23,602 nucleotides of DNA from Candidatus Iainarchaeum sp. GTDB lineage: Archaea > Iainarchaeota > Iainarchaeia > Iainarchaeales > GCA-2688035. Position 1 is the stretch's first letter, and each line of letters opens with the position of its first letter. Both the position numbers and the translations under genes were made by a program. Location: NCBI GenBank assembly GCA_017609945.1, contig JAFCCZ010000005.1, forward strand, positions 1 to 23,602, given 5' to 3'. Of the stretch, positions 1 through 6,810 are shown one piece after another. Below the pieces are notes generated by a model, which had not been told where the DNA came from, ran no database searches, and saw only the letters and a list, made by a program, of their open reading frames with translations.

Positions 1-168
1 AATGCTCAGAAGCCGCCTGCCAGAGGCTTTATCGTGCAGTCTGAAGTCGTAAAATTCGGCCGGCCCGTCCTGCTTTGAGATGGATTGCGCTCTAAAAGTG
101 CTTCTTGAAAGCCTGAAATTTCCCTCTTCAAGCACTACAACAGGGGTTGCACTATTTGTACTGGCCAT
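1..168 (-). CDS. N-terminal part of an unknown protein, cut by window edge
   Basis: An open frame of 56 codons runs from an ATG at 168 to the first base of the window without a stop. The protein begins MASTNSATPVVVLEEGNFRL and continues with a mixed charged, soluble-looking sequence. There is no signal peptide or membrane segment in the visible part. I do not recognise the family. It lies 46 nt downstream of the lipoprotein gene on the same strand. It seems to have its own promoter: a TATA-like AAATAAAA stretch (plus-strand reading, 193-200) is centred about 28 bp upstream of the ATG, and no Shine-Dalgarno box is visible, so the transcript is probably leaderless. The start is supported by this spacing; the function is unknown. 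Confidence 0.55.
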   Translation of the reverse strand, partial: MASTNSATPVVVLEEGNFRLSRSTFRAQSISKQDGPAEFYDFRLHDKASGRRLLSI

Positions 169-192
169 CTATTAACTATTGTGTAGAAATAG

Positions 193-200
193 AAATAAAA
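193..200 (-). promoter_or_regulatory. TATA-like box for the gene at 1-168
   Basis: On the minus strand this reads TTTTATTT, centred about 28 bp before the ATG at 168. The same spacing recurs in front of several other first genes in the window, which supports a leaderless promoter. It overlaps no coding sequence. Confidence 0.4.
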
Positions 201-214
201 GGTTGGCTGGGGGG

Positions 215-1552
215 CTATTCGCAATCCTCATCAGTTGTATAGTCACAGCCTGCGGGGCAGCAGCCGTCCAATCCGCTTTTACATTCAGTTATTTCTGTGT
301 GGTCACAGTATCCTATCAGACCCCCGTACCCGCACCTGTCAATTGTGCAGCTATCGCCGTCATCACACTCCCCGTCATTTCCACATTTTGGGGACTCACG
401 ACATACCTTGTTTTCGCAGCGGTCCCAATATCGTGGGTTTCTGAGGGTTTGGGGGTCGTCATATGACCTATATCTGCAATAATAATCGCCGCATATGCAT
501 GGATTATTCAAATAATCCTTATCTGGAAGATAGTACCAATTTTCAGTGCACCCCAATATCGGTAACTGTACCCAGTCAACATCCTCTCCCCCCTTGAGGT
601 AAAGGCATTTATAGGCCTCCCAATCCCTTGCTGATGCAAGTTTCAGACCGCTGTTATAACTGGTCGTGCAGGCGCATTCATCACATCTTGCGTCACACCC
701 TTCTGATGCAAGTTCGCCTGAGTCTGCAACGCAGTCCAATGAACCGCAGTTTCTGGTTGTGGGTGGTTTAGAAACAGTTGTCCCGCACGAATGTAAATCT
801 GCGCAATCCCTTGTGCGAATACCATCTACACAATCTGACCAGGCCCCGCAGACCCAGTCTTCAGTGCAGTCAATCCCTACACAATTGCCCAAACAACAGT
901 TTGAATTATCGGAAGAGGCAACGGTTTGCCCGTCACAGATTCTATTAACATCACAGTTCTCTCCACCCCTTTCAGCACAGGTTTTTTCAACGCATTGGCC
1001 GCCAACGCATTTCTTTTCATCAGAGCAGGTTACATTCGCGCATGCAGTGGCGACAGGGCAATCAGAATCATTTGTATATGTGCACCCCTGTGGGCAGCAG
1101 TTGTCTCCCCCGGCACATGCTGTTATTTGTGTGTTGCTGCATTTTTTTGGGCTGCCTGTGCAGGTGTCTGTTGTGCAGAGGTTACTGTCATTGCAGTCTG
1201 TACCTGCGCTGCATTCGTCTTGCAGTCCGCCCACGGTTTTTATTATGCATAGTGCCTGTTGTCCGCTTTCGTCAAGGTAGACTTCGAGCTGCTGTTCTCC
1301 CTTTGTTACGTAAACGTGCCAGTATGGGGCTTCTTCCATTTGTTCCCCGCAGATTTCTTTTATGCCTCCAATAAACAGTCCAACATCCTGCTTTTTTATG
1401 AAAACGGCCCTGATGTCCGCGTCAGGGTTCTCGTCCAAAAAAGCCTGCACTTCGGGCAGTGTTTTTACAAAATTTGATGCACCAATATCCCCTATGCAGC
1501 CGCTTAACATTAAGAAGATTGCGATTATCCCTAGCAGGACGGGGTATTTCAT
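215..1552 (-). CDS. Cys-rich secreted lipoprotein with duplicated Cys module and TSP1-like segment
   Basis: A 445-residue protein that begins with a lipoprotein signal: a hydrophobic stretch up to residue 18 and lipobox LSGC with Cys19. It should be exported and anchored on the outer face of the membrane. Residues about 25-110 form a globular domain with few Cys. Residues 114-165 and 390-444 are two copies of one Cys-rich module, sharing a C-x(4)-D-x-C core and the ending CCP-x-GC-x-Y-T-x-(4)-DC. Residues 229-269 carry WVCGAWSDC and RTRDC followed by a spaced CGTT and a final Cys, as in thrombospondin type 1 repeats. Over 40 Cys suggest many disulfides. Such Cys-rich surface proteins are common in DPANN archaea, where an adhesion role is suspected but not shown. 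The gene is leaderless: the ATG is about 28 bp from a TATA box at 1577-1583. Confidence 0.8.
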   Translation of the reverse strand: MKYPVLLGIIAIFLMLSGCIGDIGASNFVKTLPEVQAFLDENPDADIRAVFIKKQDVGLFIGGIKEICGEQMEEAPYWHVYVTKGEQQLEVYLDESGQQALCIIKTVGGLQDECSAGTDCNDSNLCTTDTCTGSPKKCSNTQITACAGGDNCCPQGCTYTNDSDCPVATACANVTCSDEKKCVGGQCVEKTCAERGGENCDVNRICDGQTVASSDNSNCCLGNCVGIDCTEDWVCGAWSDCVDGIRTRDCADLHSCGTTVSKPPTTRNCGSLDCVADSGELASEGCDARCDECACTTSYNSGLKLASARDWEAYKCLYLKGGEDVDWVQLPILGCTENWYYLPDKDYLNNPCICGDYYCRYRSYDDPQTLRNPRYWDRCENKVCRESPKCGNDGECDDGDSCTIDRCGYGGLIGYCDHTEITECKSGLDGCCPAGCDYTTDEDCE

Positions 1553-1576
1553 TGAATCAATAAGGAGTTTTTGGAG

Positions 1577-1583
1577 TATTTAA
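1577..1583 (-). promoter_or_regulatory. TATA box of the lipoprotein gene
   Basis: Minus-strand reading TTAAATA, centred about 28 bp upstream of the ATG at 1552. It lies in the 34-bp gap behind the EF-2 stop codon, so the lipoprotein has its own promoter rather than being the last gene of the operon. No Shine-Dalgarno box precedes the ATG. Confidence 0.5.
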
Positions 1584-1586
1584 GTT

Positions 1587-3779
1587 TTACTCCAGGAAGA
1601 ACTGCGCCGATTTCACTTCCGGTGAAAGGCCCTTTCTTTCCCTTACTTCCTTGGTTACCTGCTTCTGCAGTTCCCTTGGGAGTGGCTCGTAGCCAGCGTA
1701 CTCAGCTGTCCAGATTGCCCTTCCCTGGGTTGCCCCGCGCATGTCTGCCGAGAACCCAATTAGTTCCTTCACAGGGGCCTTTGCGATGATAATTGTGGTG
1801 TCGGCCTCGGTGTTCATTTCGCTTATCTGGGTTCTCTTGGAGCCAAGCTCCTTGGTTACTGCCCCCATGTAGTCCTGTGGGACGTTTATTGTAAGGGTTT
1901 GCTTTGGCTCTTTCAGTATCGCGTCAGCCGAAAGTATGCAGGCGTAAATTGTTCTGGTTGTGAGCGGCATAATCTGTGCCGGCCCGCGGTGAATTGCGTC
2001 CTCGTGCAATTTTGCGTCCTCCATGAAAACCATTACTCCAAGGCACTTTTCCTTTGCAATGGGCCCCTCGTTCATTGCGTCATTAAATCCCTGAATTACA
2101 AGTTCCCTGATTTCGTGCAGTGCAACTACTCCGCGGGTTGAGTCAACAAGAATGTTGTTGTTGTGAACCGCCCAAATCTTTCGCGAGATGTCCCTTCCAA
2201 AGCCGCATTCCTCAAATTCCGCAATGCTTGCCGGGTTCTTTGGCTTTATTTTGCCCTCAATCTTTTTCTCCGCGAGCTTGTCAAACATTTCCTTTGGCAT
2301 GGGTTTTACGCTCATCTTAAACTTGTTGTGCTTGTTCGGAGACTTTCCTTCAAGGGTAGGGGATTCCTTGGTAATCGTTTCCCTGTAAACAACAATTGGC
2401 GTGCTTACAACAATCGGGATTTTGTGATCCTTCTCAATTCTGTGCTGTGCAATCTCTAAGTGCAGTTCTCCCATCCCTGAAATCAAGTGCTCTCCTGTTT
2501 CCTGGTTGAGGGTTGCAACAATGTTTGGGTCCTCTTTGGTGATCTGCCTTATTACATCAATCAGTTTTGGCAGGTCCTTTGTCTGCTTTGCCTCAACGCT
2601 TACCGTCATAACAGGCTCTACGCTGCTCTTAAAGCTCTCAAACGGCTGCATCTCTTCGCTTCCAATTGTTTCTCCCGCAAAAACCTCTTTCAGGCCAACT
2701 ATGCAGGCAATATTTCCTGCAGGGACAGCGTCAACGGTTATCCTCTCGGGCCCCATAAAAACTCCAACCTGCTGTATTGCAATCTCTTTCTTGCCTGCGA
2801 CAAGCTTTACCTTCATCCCTTGCTTCATTGTACCAGAGTAAACCCTTCCAGTTGCAATGTCTCCGGCGTGCGGGTCAACGCTCACATCTGTTACCATCAT
2901 TGCAAACTCCCCGTTTTCATCGCATGCAATCATTGCCTTTCCAACCCCGCTTTCAGGGTCTCCTTTCCAGATGTTTGGGACCCTGTACTTTTGCGCAACA
3001 AGCGGGTTTGGCAGGTGGCTTATGACCATTTCAAGAATTGCCTCATAAAGAGGGCTCTTCTCCGCAAGCTCTTTTTGCGTGTCTTCCTTCAAGTGAGTGT
3101 AAACGTTCGAAAAGTTGATTTTGGTCCTCTGCATTTGCGGAACGCTGACCGCCCAATTGTAGTAAGCAGAGCCAAATGCAACGCTTCCATCCTCAACCTT
3201 TACAGTCCACTTGTCCTTGAACTCTTTAGGGGCGTTCTTTTTGATTAAAGTGTTAACCTTTGCAATTGTTTTCACAAACCTTTCCTGCATCTGCTTTTCG
3301 TCAAGCTGCAGCTCGTTAATCAGCCTGTCAACCTTGTTTATAAACAGAACTGGCTTTGCGTTCTCCCTCAATGCTTGCCTTATGACTGTCTCGGTTTGCG
3401 GCATTGTTCCCTCTACTGCGTCAACCACTACGACAACGCCGTCAACTGCTCGCATGGCCCTTATCACGTCTCCACCAAAGTCAACGTGGCCAGGCGTGTC
3501 AATAACGTTAATCAGGTGCTTTTTTCCCTTGTACTCGTGCACTAGGGAAATGTTTGCCGCATTAATCGTAATTCCCCTTTCCTGCTCTAGCTCGTAAAAA
3601 TCCATGAAAAGCTGCTTTCCAGCAAGCTCTTTGCTGATCAATCCGACGGCGGCAATTAGGTTGTCCGTCATGGTGGTTTTTCCGTGGTCAATGTGCGCGA
3701 CAATCCCGATATTTCTGATGTTTTCCCTGTTCCCCATTAGGGTACTTGCCAGCTTAACCATATCCTCTTTTCTGCCCAT
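1587..3779 (-). CDS. fusA: Translation elongation factor 2 (aEF-2)
   Basis: A GTPase of 730 residues that drives ribosomal translocation. The G1 loop AHIDHGKTT is at residues 28-36; switch II (DTPGHVDFGGD) and the NKVD specificity motif follow. Near the C-terminus AIHRGPAQIMP places the diphthamide target His at about residue 597, which marks the archaeal/eukaryotic EF-2 type rather than bacterial EF-G. Length is normal for archaeal EF-2. The ATG at 3779 is chosen because GGTGG lies 5 nt in front of it. It is 10 nt downstream of the uS7 stop and is the last gene of the operon here. In many archaea EF-1A and uS10 follow; here they do not. Confidence 0.98.
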   Translation of the reverse strand: MGRKEDMVKLASTLMGNRENIRNIGIVAHIDHGKTTMTDNLIAAVGLISKELAGKQLFMDFYELEQERGITINAANISLVHEYKGKKHLINVIDTPGHVDFGGDVIRAMRAVDGVVVVVDAVEGTMPQTETVIRQALRENAKPVLFINKVDRLINELQLDEKQMQERFVKTIAKVNTLIKKNAPKEFKDKWTVKVEDGSVAFGSAYYNWAVSVPQMQRTKINFSNVYTHLKEDTQKELAEKSPLYEAILEMVISHLPNPLVAQKYRVPNIWKGDPESGVGKAMIACDENGEFAMMVTDVSVDPHAGDIATGRVYSGTMKQGMKVKLVAGKKEIAIQQVGVFMGPERITVDAVPAGNIACIVGLKEVFAGETIGSEEMQPFESFKSSVEPVMTVSVEAKQTKDLPKLIDVIRQITKEDPNIVATLNQETGEHLISGMGELHLEIAQHRIEKDHKIPIVVSTPIVVYRETITKESPTLEGKSPNKHNKFKMSVKPMPKEMFDKLAEKKIEGKIKPKNPASIAEFEECGFGRDISRKIWAVHNNNILVDSTRGVVALHEIRELVIQGFNDAMNEGPIAKEKCLGVMVFMEDAKLHEDAIHRGPAQIMPLTTRTIYACILSADAILKEPKQTLTINVPQDYMGAVTKELGSKRTQISEMNTEADTTIIIAKAPVKELIGFSADMRGATQGRAIWTAEYAGYEPLPRELQKQVTKEVRERKGLSPEVKSAQFFLE

Positions 3780-3789
3780 TTTTCCACCT

Positions 3790-4392
3790 TTACCTTGAAG
3801 CCTTTGCTATCCTTTCAACTTCGTCGCGCCTTTTTACGCTGAAGCTTTTATTGTCCTCTTTTGATGCAAGAATTAGCTCTTCCGCAAGCGCTTCTGCAGC
3901 GCTTGTCTTTTTGTTGAACGAGGACGCAAAGCCGGCAATTGCAATGTTCTTTAATGATTCGTCAACCCTTGTGAGTGGAGCAACGTCCACAGCCTGGCTG
4001 TAAACTATGCCTCCCTTCTTTACCCTTGTAACGTCTTCCCGTGGGGCGGCATTCTCAATTGCCTTCACCAGAACCTGCAGGGGGTTCTGATTGGTTTTCC
4101 TTTCAACTATCTCAAAAGCATTTTCAACTATTTGCATTGCCTGCAGCTTTTTGCCGCAGCTTCCCCTTCCCCTGATGTACTTTCCGCTGAGCTTTCTTTT
4201 GCCTTGCCCACTTCTCATTACCTTGTTCACAAGCCTTTCAATAATGTCAATGTTTCCCTTGTCAAAGCGCTTTTTTGCCTTTCTTCCAAACGAGTGCGGG
4301 ACCATCTTTGTGTCAAGGTTTATGTACCTGGCCAGGCCAAGGTCCGAGACCTTTACCTCTGCATTGTCCCACTTCCCAAAAGCAAGAGCCAT
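3790..4392 (-). CDS. rps7: Small ribosomal subunit protein uS7
   Basis: A 30S subunit protein that nucleates head assembly and binds the 3' major domain of 16S rRNA. The conserved archaeal uS7 pattern is visible: the N-terminal W-D-N-A-E-V-K-V segment, INLDTKMVPHSFGRKAKKRF, then NPLQVLVKAIENAAPREDVTR and the C-terminal SVKRRDEVERIAKASR. Two ATGs are close together. The one at 4398 overlaps the uS12 stop (TAATG) but is only about 2 nt from the GAGGT box. The one at 4392 has a 7-nt spacing and is preferred, giving 200 residues (MALAFGKW). The uS12-uS7-EF-2 order is the ancient str order. Confidence 0.96.
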   Translation of the reverse strand: MALAFGKWDNAEVKVSDLGLARYINLDTKMVPHSFGRKAKKRFDKGNIDIIERLVNKVMRSGQGKRKLSGKYIRGRGSCGKKLQAMQIVENAFEIVERKTNQNPLQVLVKAIENAAPREDVTRVKKGGIVYSQAVDVAPLTRVDESLKNIAIAGFASSFNKKTSAAEALAEELILASKEDNKSFSVKRRDEVERIAKASR

Positions 4393-4397
4393 TAGCA

Positions 4398-4826
4398 TTA
4401 CCTCTTTGCCTTCTCCTTTCTTCCGCTTCTAAGCATCTCTAATGCCTGGCCGTTCACGTGCGTAACCCTGTATTTCACGCCCCAAAGATCGCCATATGGC
4501 CCCTTCTGGGCCCCGCCGATTCCCTCAACAATGACCTCGTCGTGCTCGTCAATAAACTTTATTGCTCCGTCCTTTGGCGCCAAAGCAGTCACCTGCTTTC
4601 CGTTCTTGATTAACTGAACCCTAACGCATTTTCTTATCCCTGAGTTAGGCTGCTTTGCGGTAACCCCCCTTTTTTCAATAACGATTCCGCGAGCCTGTGG
4701 GGAGCCCTCAAGCAAATCGTACTTTTTGTCCAGGCCCTTCTTCTTTCTCTTGTAGTGCGGGTCTTTCCACTTCCACTTCTTCCTGTCCTTCTCAAGCTGC
4801 CGTCCCGCAAATTCCCCTTTGGCCAT
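4398..4826 (-). CDS. rps12: Small ribosomal subunit protein uS12
   Basis: A decoding-centre protein of the 30S subunit, 142 residues. The KQPNSGIRKCVRVQLIKNGK core and the GIGGAQKGPYGDLWGVKYRV segment are typical of archaeal/eukaryotic uS12. The N-terminus (MAKGEFAGRQLEKDRKKWKW) also matches archaeal relatives. A longer reading from a GTG at 4835 would add three residues, but that GTG lies inside the GGTGAT ribosome binding site. That site is 4 nt from the ATG at 4826, so the ATG is taken as the start. The gene follows nusA with a short overlap between the binding site and the nusA stop region, showing translational coupling. Confidence 0.97.
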   Translation of the reverse strand: MAKGEFAGRQLEKDRKKWKWKDPHYKRKKKGLDKKYDLLEGSPQARGIVIEKRGVTAKQPNSGIRKCVRVQLIKNGKQVTALAPKDGAIKFIDEHDEVIVEGIGGAQKGPYGDLWGVKYRVTHVNGQALEMLRSGRKEKAKR

Positions 4827-4831
4827 AAAAA

Positions 4832-5245
4832 TCACCTAATCCTTACTTCCCCTATTCCATAATTCCTTTTCGCAATTTCCTTAATTTTCTTAATCTTTCC
4901 CATGTTGCCAAACAACGCGGCCCGTTCCCCCTCCTCTAGTAGAACAACCGCCCTCTTTCTTCCATCCTTTTCCGTTACCTCAACACTTTTTACTTTTGCC
5001 TTCCTAAACGCCTTTTTAACAAATTCACCGAACTTTTCACAGTGCCCAAATATTTCAACATTTTTCTTAAGCTTGTTCCTCAAGGCCTTAACATTGCAGG
5101 CGTCCTTTCCTATCGCCCTTCCAACATCACTGCTCTTTACAAGGAAGATGATGCTGTTATCGTGCACAATAACGTCCTTTGCATCGGCCCCTGAAATCTT
5201 GTTGAAGGCGTTAATGTAAAATATTTCCTCGCTGCCTAATTTCAT
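4832..5245 (-). CDS. nusA: Archaeal NusA-like transcription factor (two KH domains)
   Basis: A short RNA-binding protein of 137 residues. It matches the archaeal NusA family, which keeps only the KH domains of bacterial NusA. The first KH domain shows a GxxG loop, VGRAIGKDACN, at about residues 41-51; the second spans about 75-137. The S1 and RNAP-binding N-terminal domains of bacterial NusA are absent, as is normal for archaea. Its place between eL30 and uS12 is the standard archaeal one. The ATG at 5245 is chosen over a GTG at 5251, because the AGGT box is about 9 nt from the ATG but only 3 nt from the GTG. Confidence 0.93.
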   Translation of the reverse strand: MKLGSEEIFYINAFNKISGADAKDVIVHDNSIIFLVKSSDVGRAIGKDACNVKALRNKLKKNVEIFGHCEKFGEFVKKAFRKAKVKSVEVTEKDGRKRAVVLLEEGERAALFGNMGKIKKIKEIAKRNYGIGEVRIR

Positions 5246-5252
5246 ATTCACT

Positions 5253-5558
5253 TTACCTTGTCTTTTTCACTGAATCCATTATTTTACTCTTTCCTGCCTT
5301 CTCAATGCTGAGCATTGAAACAACAAAGGGCTTTCCGCAAACGCTTCCAAGGGCCAGTCCGTTTCCCTGGAACTTGTAAACCGGAACATTGTTAACGCTG
5401 CACAGCTGCTTAATCTTTTCTTTTGCCTGCTGTTGTGCGTTCCCGCTTATAACAATTAATTCAGCGGCACCCTTTAAAACACTTTTCTCAGCCTGCTTTT
5501 CTCCAAATGAAACATTTCCAGTGTCAACTGCTCGCCTTATCTCCCTGCCCACATCCAT
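5253..5558 (-). CDS. rpl30e: Large ribosomal subunit protein eL30
   Basis: A 101-residue 50S protein of the L7Ae/L30e fold, present in archaea and eukaryotes only. The core LIVISGNAQQQAKEKIKQLC, then VPVYKFQGNGLALGSVCGKPF, matches the L30e pattern (central G-x-(N/L)-LG motif). It lies between rpoA'' and nusA, the usual archaeal position. The ATG at 5558 follows a weak GGAAGTG box. Confidence 0.94.
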   Translation of the reverse strand: MDVGREIRRAVDTGNVSFGEKQAEKSVLKGAAELIVISGNAQQQAKEKIKQLCSVNNVPVYKFQGNGLALGSVCGKPFVVSMLSIEKAGKSKIMDSVKKTR

Positions 5559-5569
5559 ACTTTCACTTC

Positions 5570-6805
5570 CTACTTTTTCATCACCAGGCCAACAATGCCT
5601 GTTCCAACCTTTATGGGTTGCCCCACAATTATGTTTTCAACAACCCCCTGTAGTTGTTCTATTTCTCCCTTGAAGCTTGCGTCAAGCAAATGCTTTACTG
5701 TTTCCTCAAACGCCGCCCTGGCAAAAGGGCTTGCCTTTTCCCTTGTAATCCCTGTTCTGACAATGCCCTTCACTGCCCCTGTGTAGGTCATAAGGTCGGC
5801 CAAAAGCATAAGATGCCTCAAATCAACGTCAATTCCGTTGTTCACAAGCGTCTTCCTTAACTCGTTTACAATCATCAGCCTTCCTGACTCAATTCCCAGG
5901 GTTTTGCTGGTTTCAATTATGTCGTTTGTAATGGTTCTTGAGGGGTCAATCTTGTCCAGTTTCAGTACTGCTTTAAGGTTGCTTCCGCTTGTCTTAATCA
6001 CAAATTCGCCGTGCTCTTCGGAAACAAGGGCCTTTTCAATTCCCTTAACTCCCTGCACCTTCAGGTTAAGCATCTTCAACAGGCTTTTTCTAACCTTTAG
6101 CAGTGGCTCTTTCTTTGGGAAAACAAACTCCACACTGTTCTTTCTCTGCGCTCCCTTGCTTTCCTTAATCGCGGTTTTGATTGCTGAAAGCAGGTCCTTA
6201 ACCTCAATTCCCTTTTCCTTGGCGGTTTGTTCGTTTACCTCAACCACAACCTTGCCCCTTGCAAAGTCTTCGCGTGTTTCAACAACGTCTGACATTCTCA
6301 CGTCAATAAGGCTTTTTGCAAAGGTCTCTGCCTTTGAATAGTCTTCGCGAAGTTTTTCATCCAGGAAAATTGTCATTGTTGGGTATTTTGCCTTGCTTCT
6401 GCCGTCAACAATTTCCTCAACTCGCTGAATCCCTGACCCAACACTTACCTCTGCAGCACCAGCGTAGTGCTTTGTTCTTAGGGTAAGCTGTGTTCCTGGC
6501 TCGCCAAGGCTTTGTGCGGCAACAATTCCAACAGCCTCCCCTGGCTCAACCCTTATGTCCTCAAACCGTTGTTTGATAACGTCAATAAAGTCGTCAGTAT
6601 CCTGCTTTGAAAGGCCTTCCCTGTCGGCAATAACCGCAATTGCGTCCAAAATGCTTTTTGGAAGGGGTATTTTTTCCCAGGCCTCTGGCTTTACCTCTTC
6701 AATCTCGCGCTCCTTTTTCGCCGTTGGCTTTTTCTTTGGTGCGGCCTTCTTGCCCTTGGCCTCTTTCTTTGCCTTCTTTGGTTTTGCTTCCTTCTTTTTA
6801 GCCAT
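5570..6805 (-). CDS. rpoA2: DNA-directed RNA polymerase subunit A''
   Basis: The C-terminal third of the largest RNAP subunit, a separate gene in archaea, here 411 residues. It supplies the end of the jaw/cleft and the trigger loop, with the motif GEPGTQLTLRTKHYAG at about residues 101-116 and RVEEIVDGR behind it. The first ~33 residues are an unusual Lys/Ala-rich tail of low complexity. A'' proteins are usually near 390 residues, so this extension accounts for the excess. The A' stop (TGA, 6811-6813) lies just ahead; the first candidate start (GTG 6814) overlaps that stop and the ATG at 6805 is preferred. No strong Shine-Dalgarno is visible, so translation is probably coupled. Confidence 0.97.
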   Translation of the reverse strand: MAKKKEAKPKKAKKEAKGKKAAPKKKPTAKKEREIEEVKPEAWEKIPLPKSILDAIAVIADREGLSKQDTDDFIDVIKQRFEDIRVEPGEAVGIVAAQSLGEPGTQLTLRTKHYAGAAEVSVGSGIQRVEEIVDGRSKAKYPTMTIFLDEKLREDYSKAETFAKSLIDVRMSDVVETREDFARGKVVVEVNEQTAKEKGIEVKDLLSAIKTAIKESKGAQRKNSVEFVFPKKEPLLKVRKSLLKMLNLKVQGVKGIEKALVSEEHGEFVIKTSGSNLKAVLKLDKIDPSRTITNDIIETSKTLGIESGRLMIVNELRKTLVNNGIDVDLRHLMLLADLMTYTGAVKGIVRTGITREKASPFARAAFEETVKHLLDASFKGEIEQLQGVVENIIVGQPIKVGTGIVGLVMKK

Positions 6806-6810
6806 CACAA

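Noticed and set aside
666..1280. A 204-residue plus-strand frame within the lipoprotein gene
   Set aside because: It is low-complexity Ser/Gln/Pro-rich, made by the complement of Cys codons. The minus-strand lipoprotein has a signal peptide and repeated domains.
2487..3248. A 253-residue reading frame on the plus strand
   Set aside because: It is the shadow of the EF-2 gene on the other strand. It has no domain, binding site or promoter, and EF-2 is conserved throughout.
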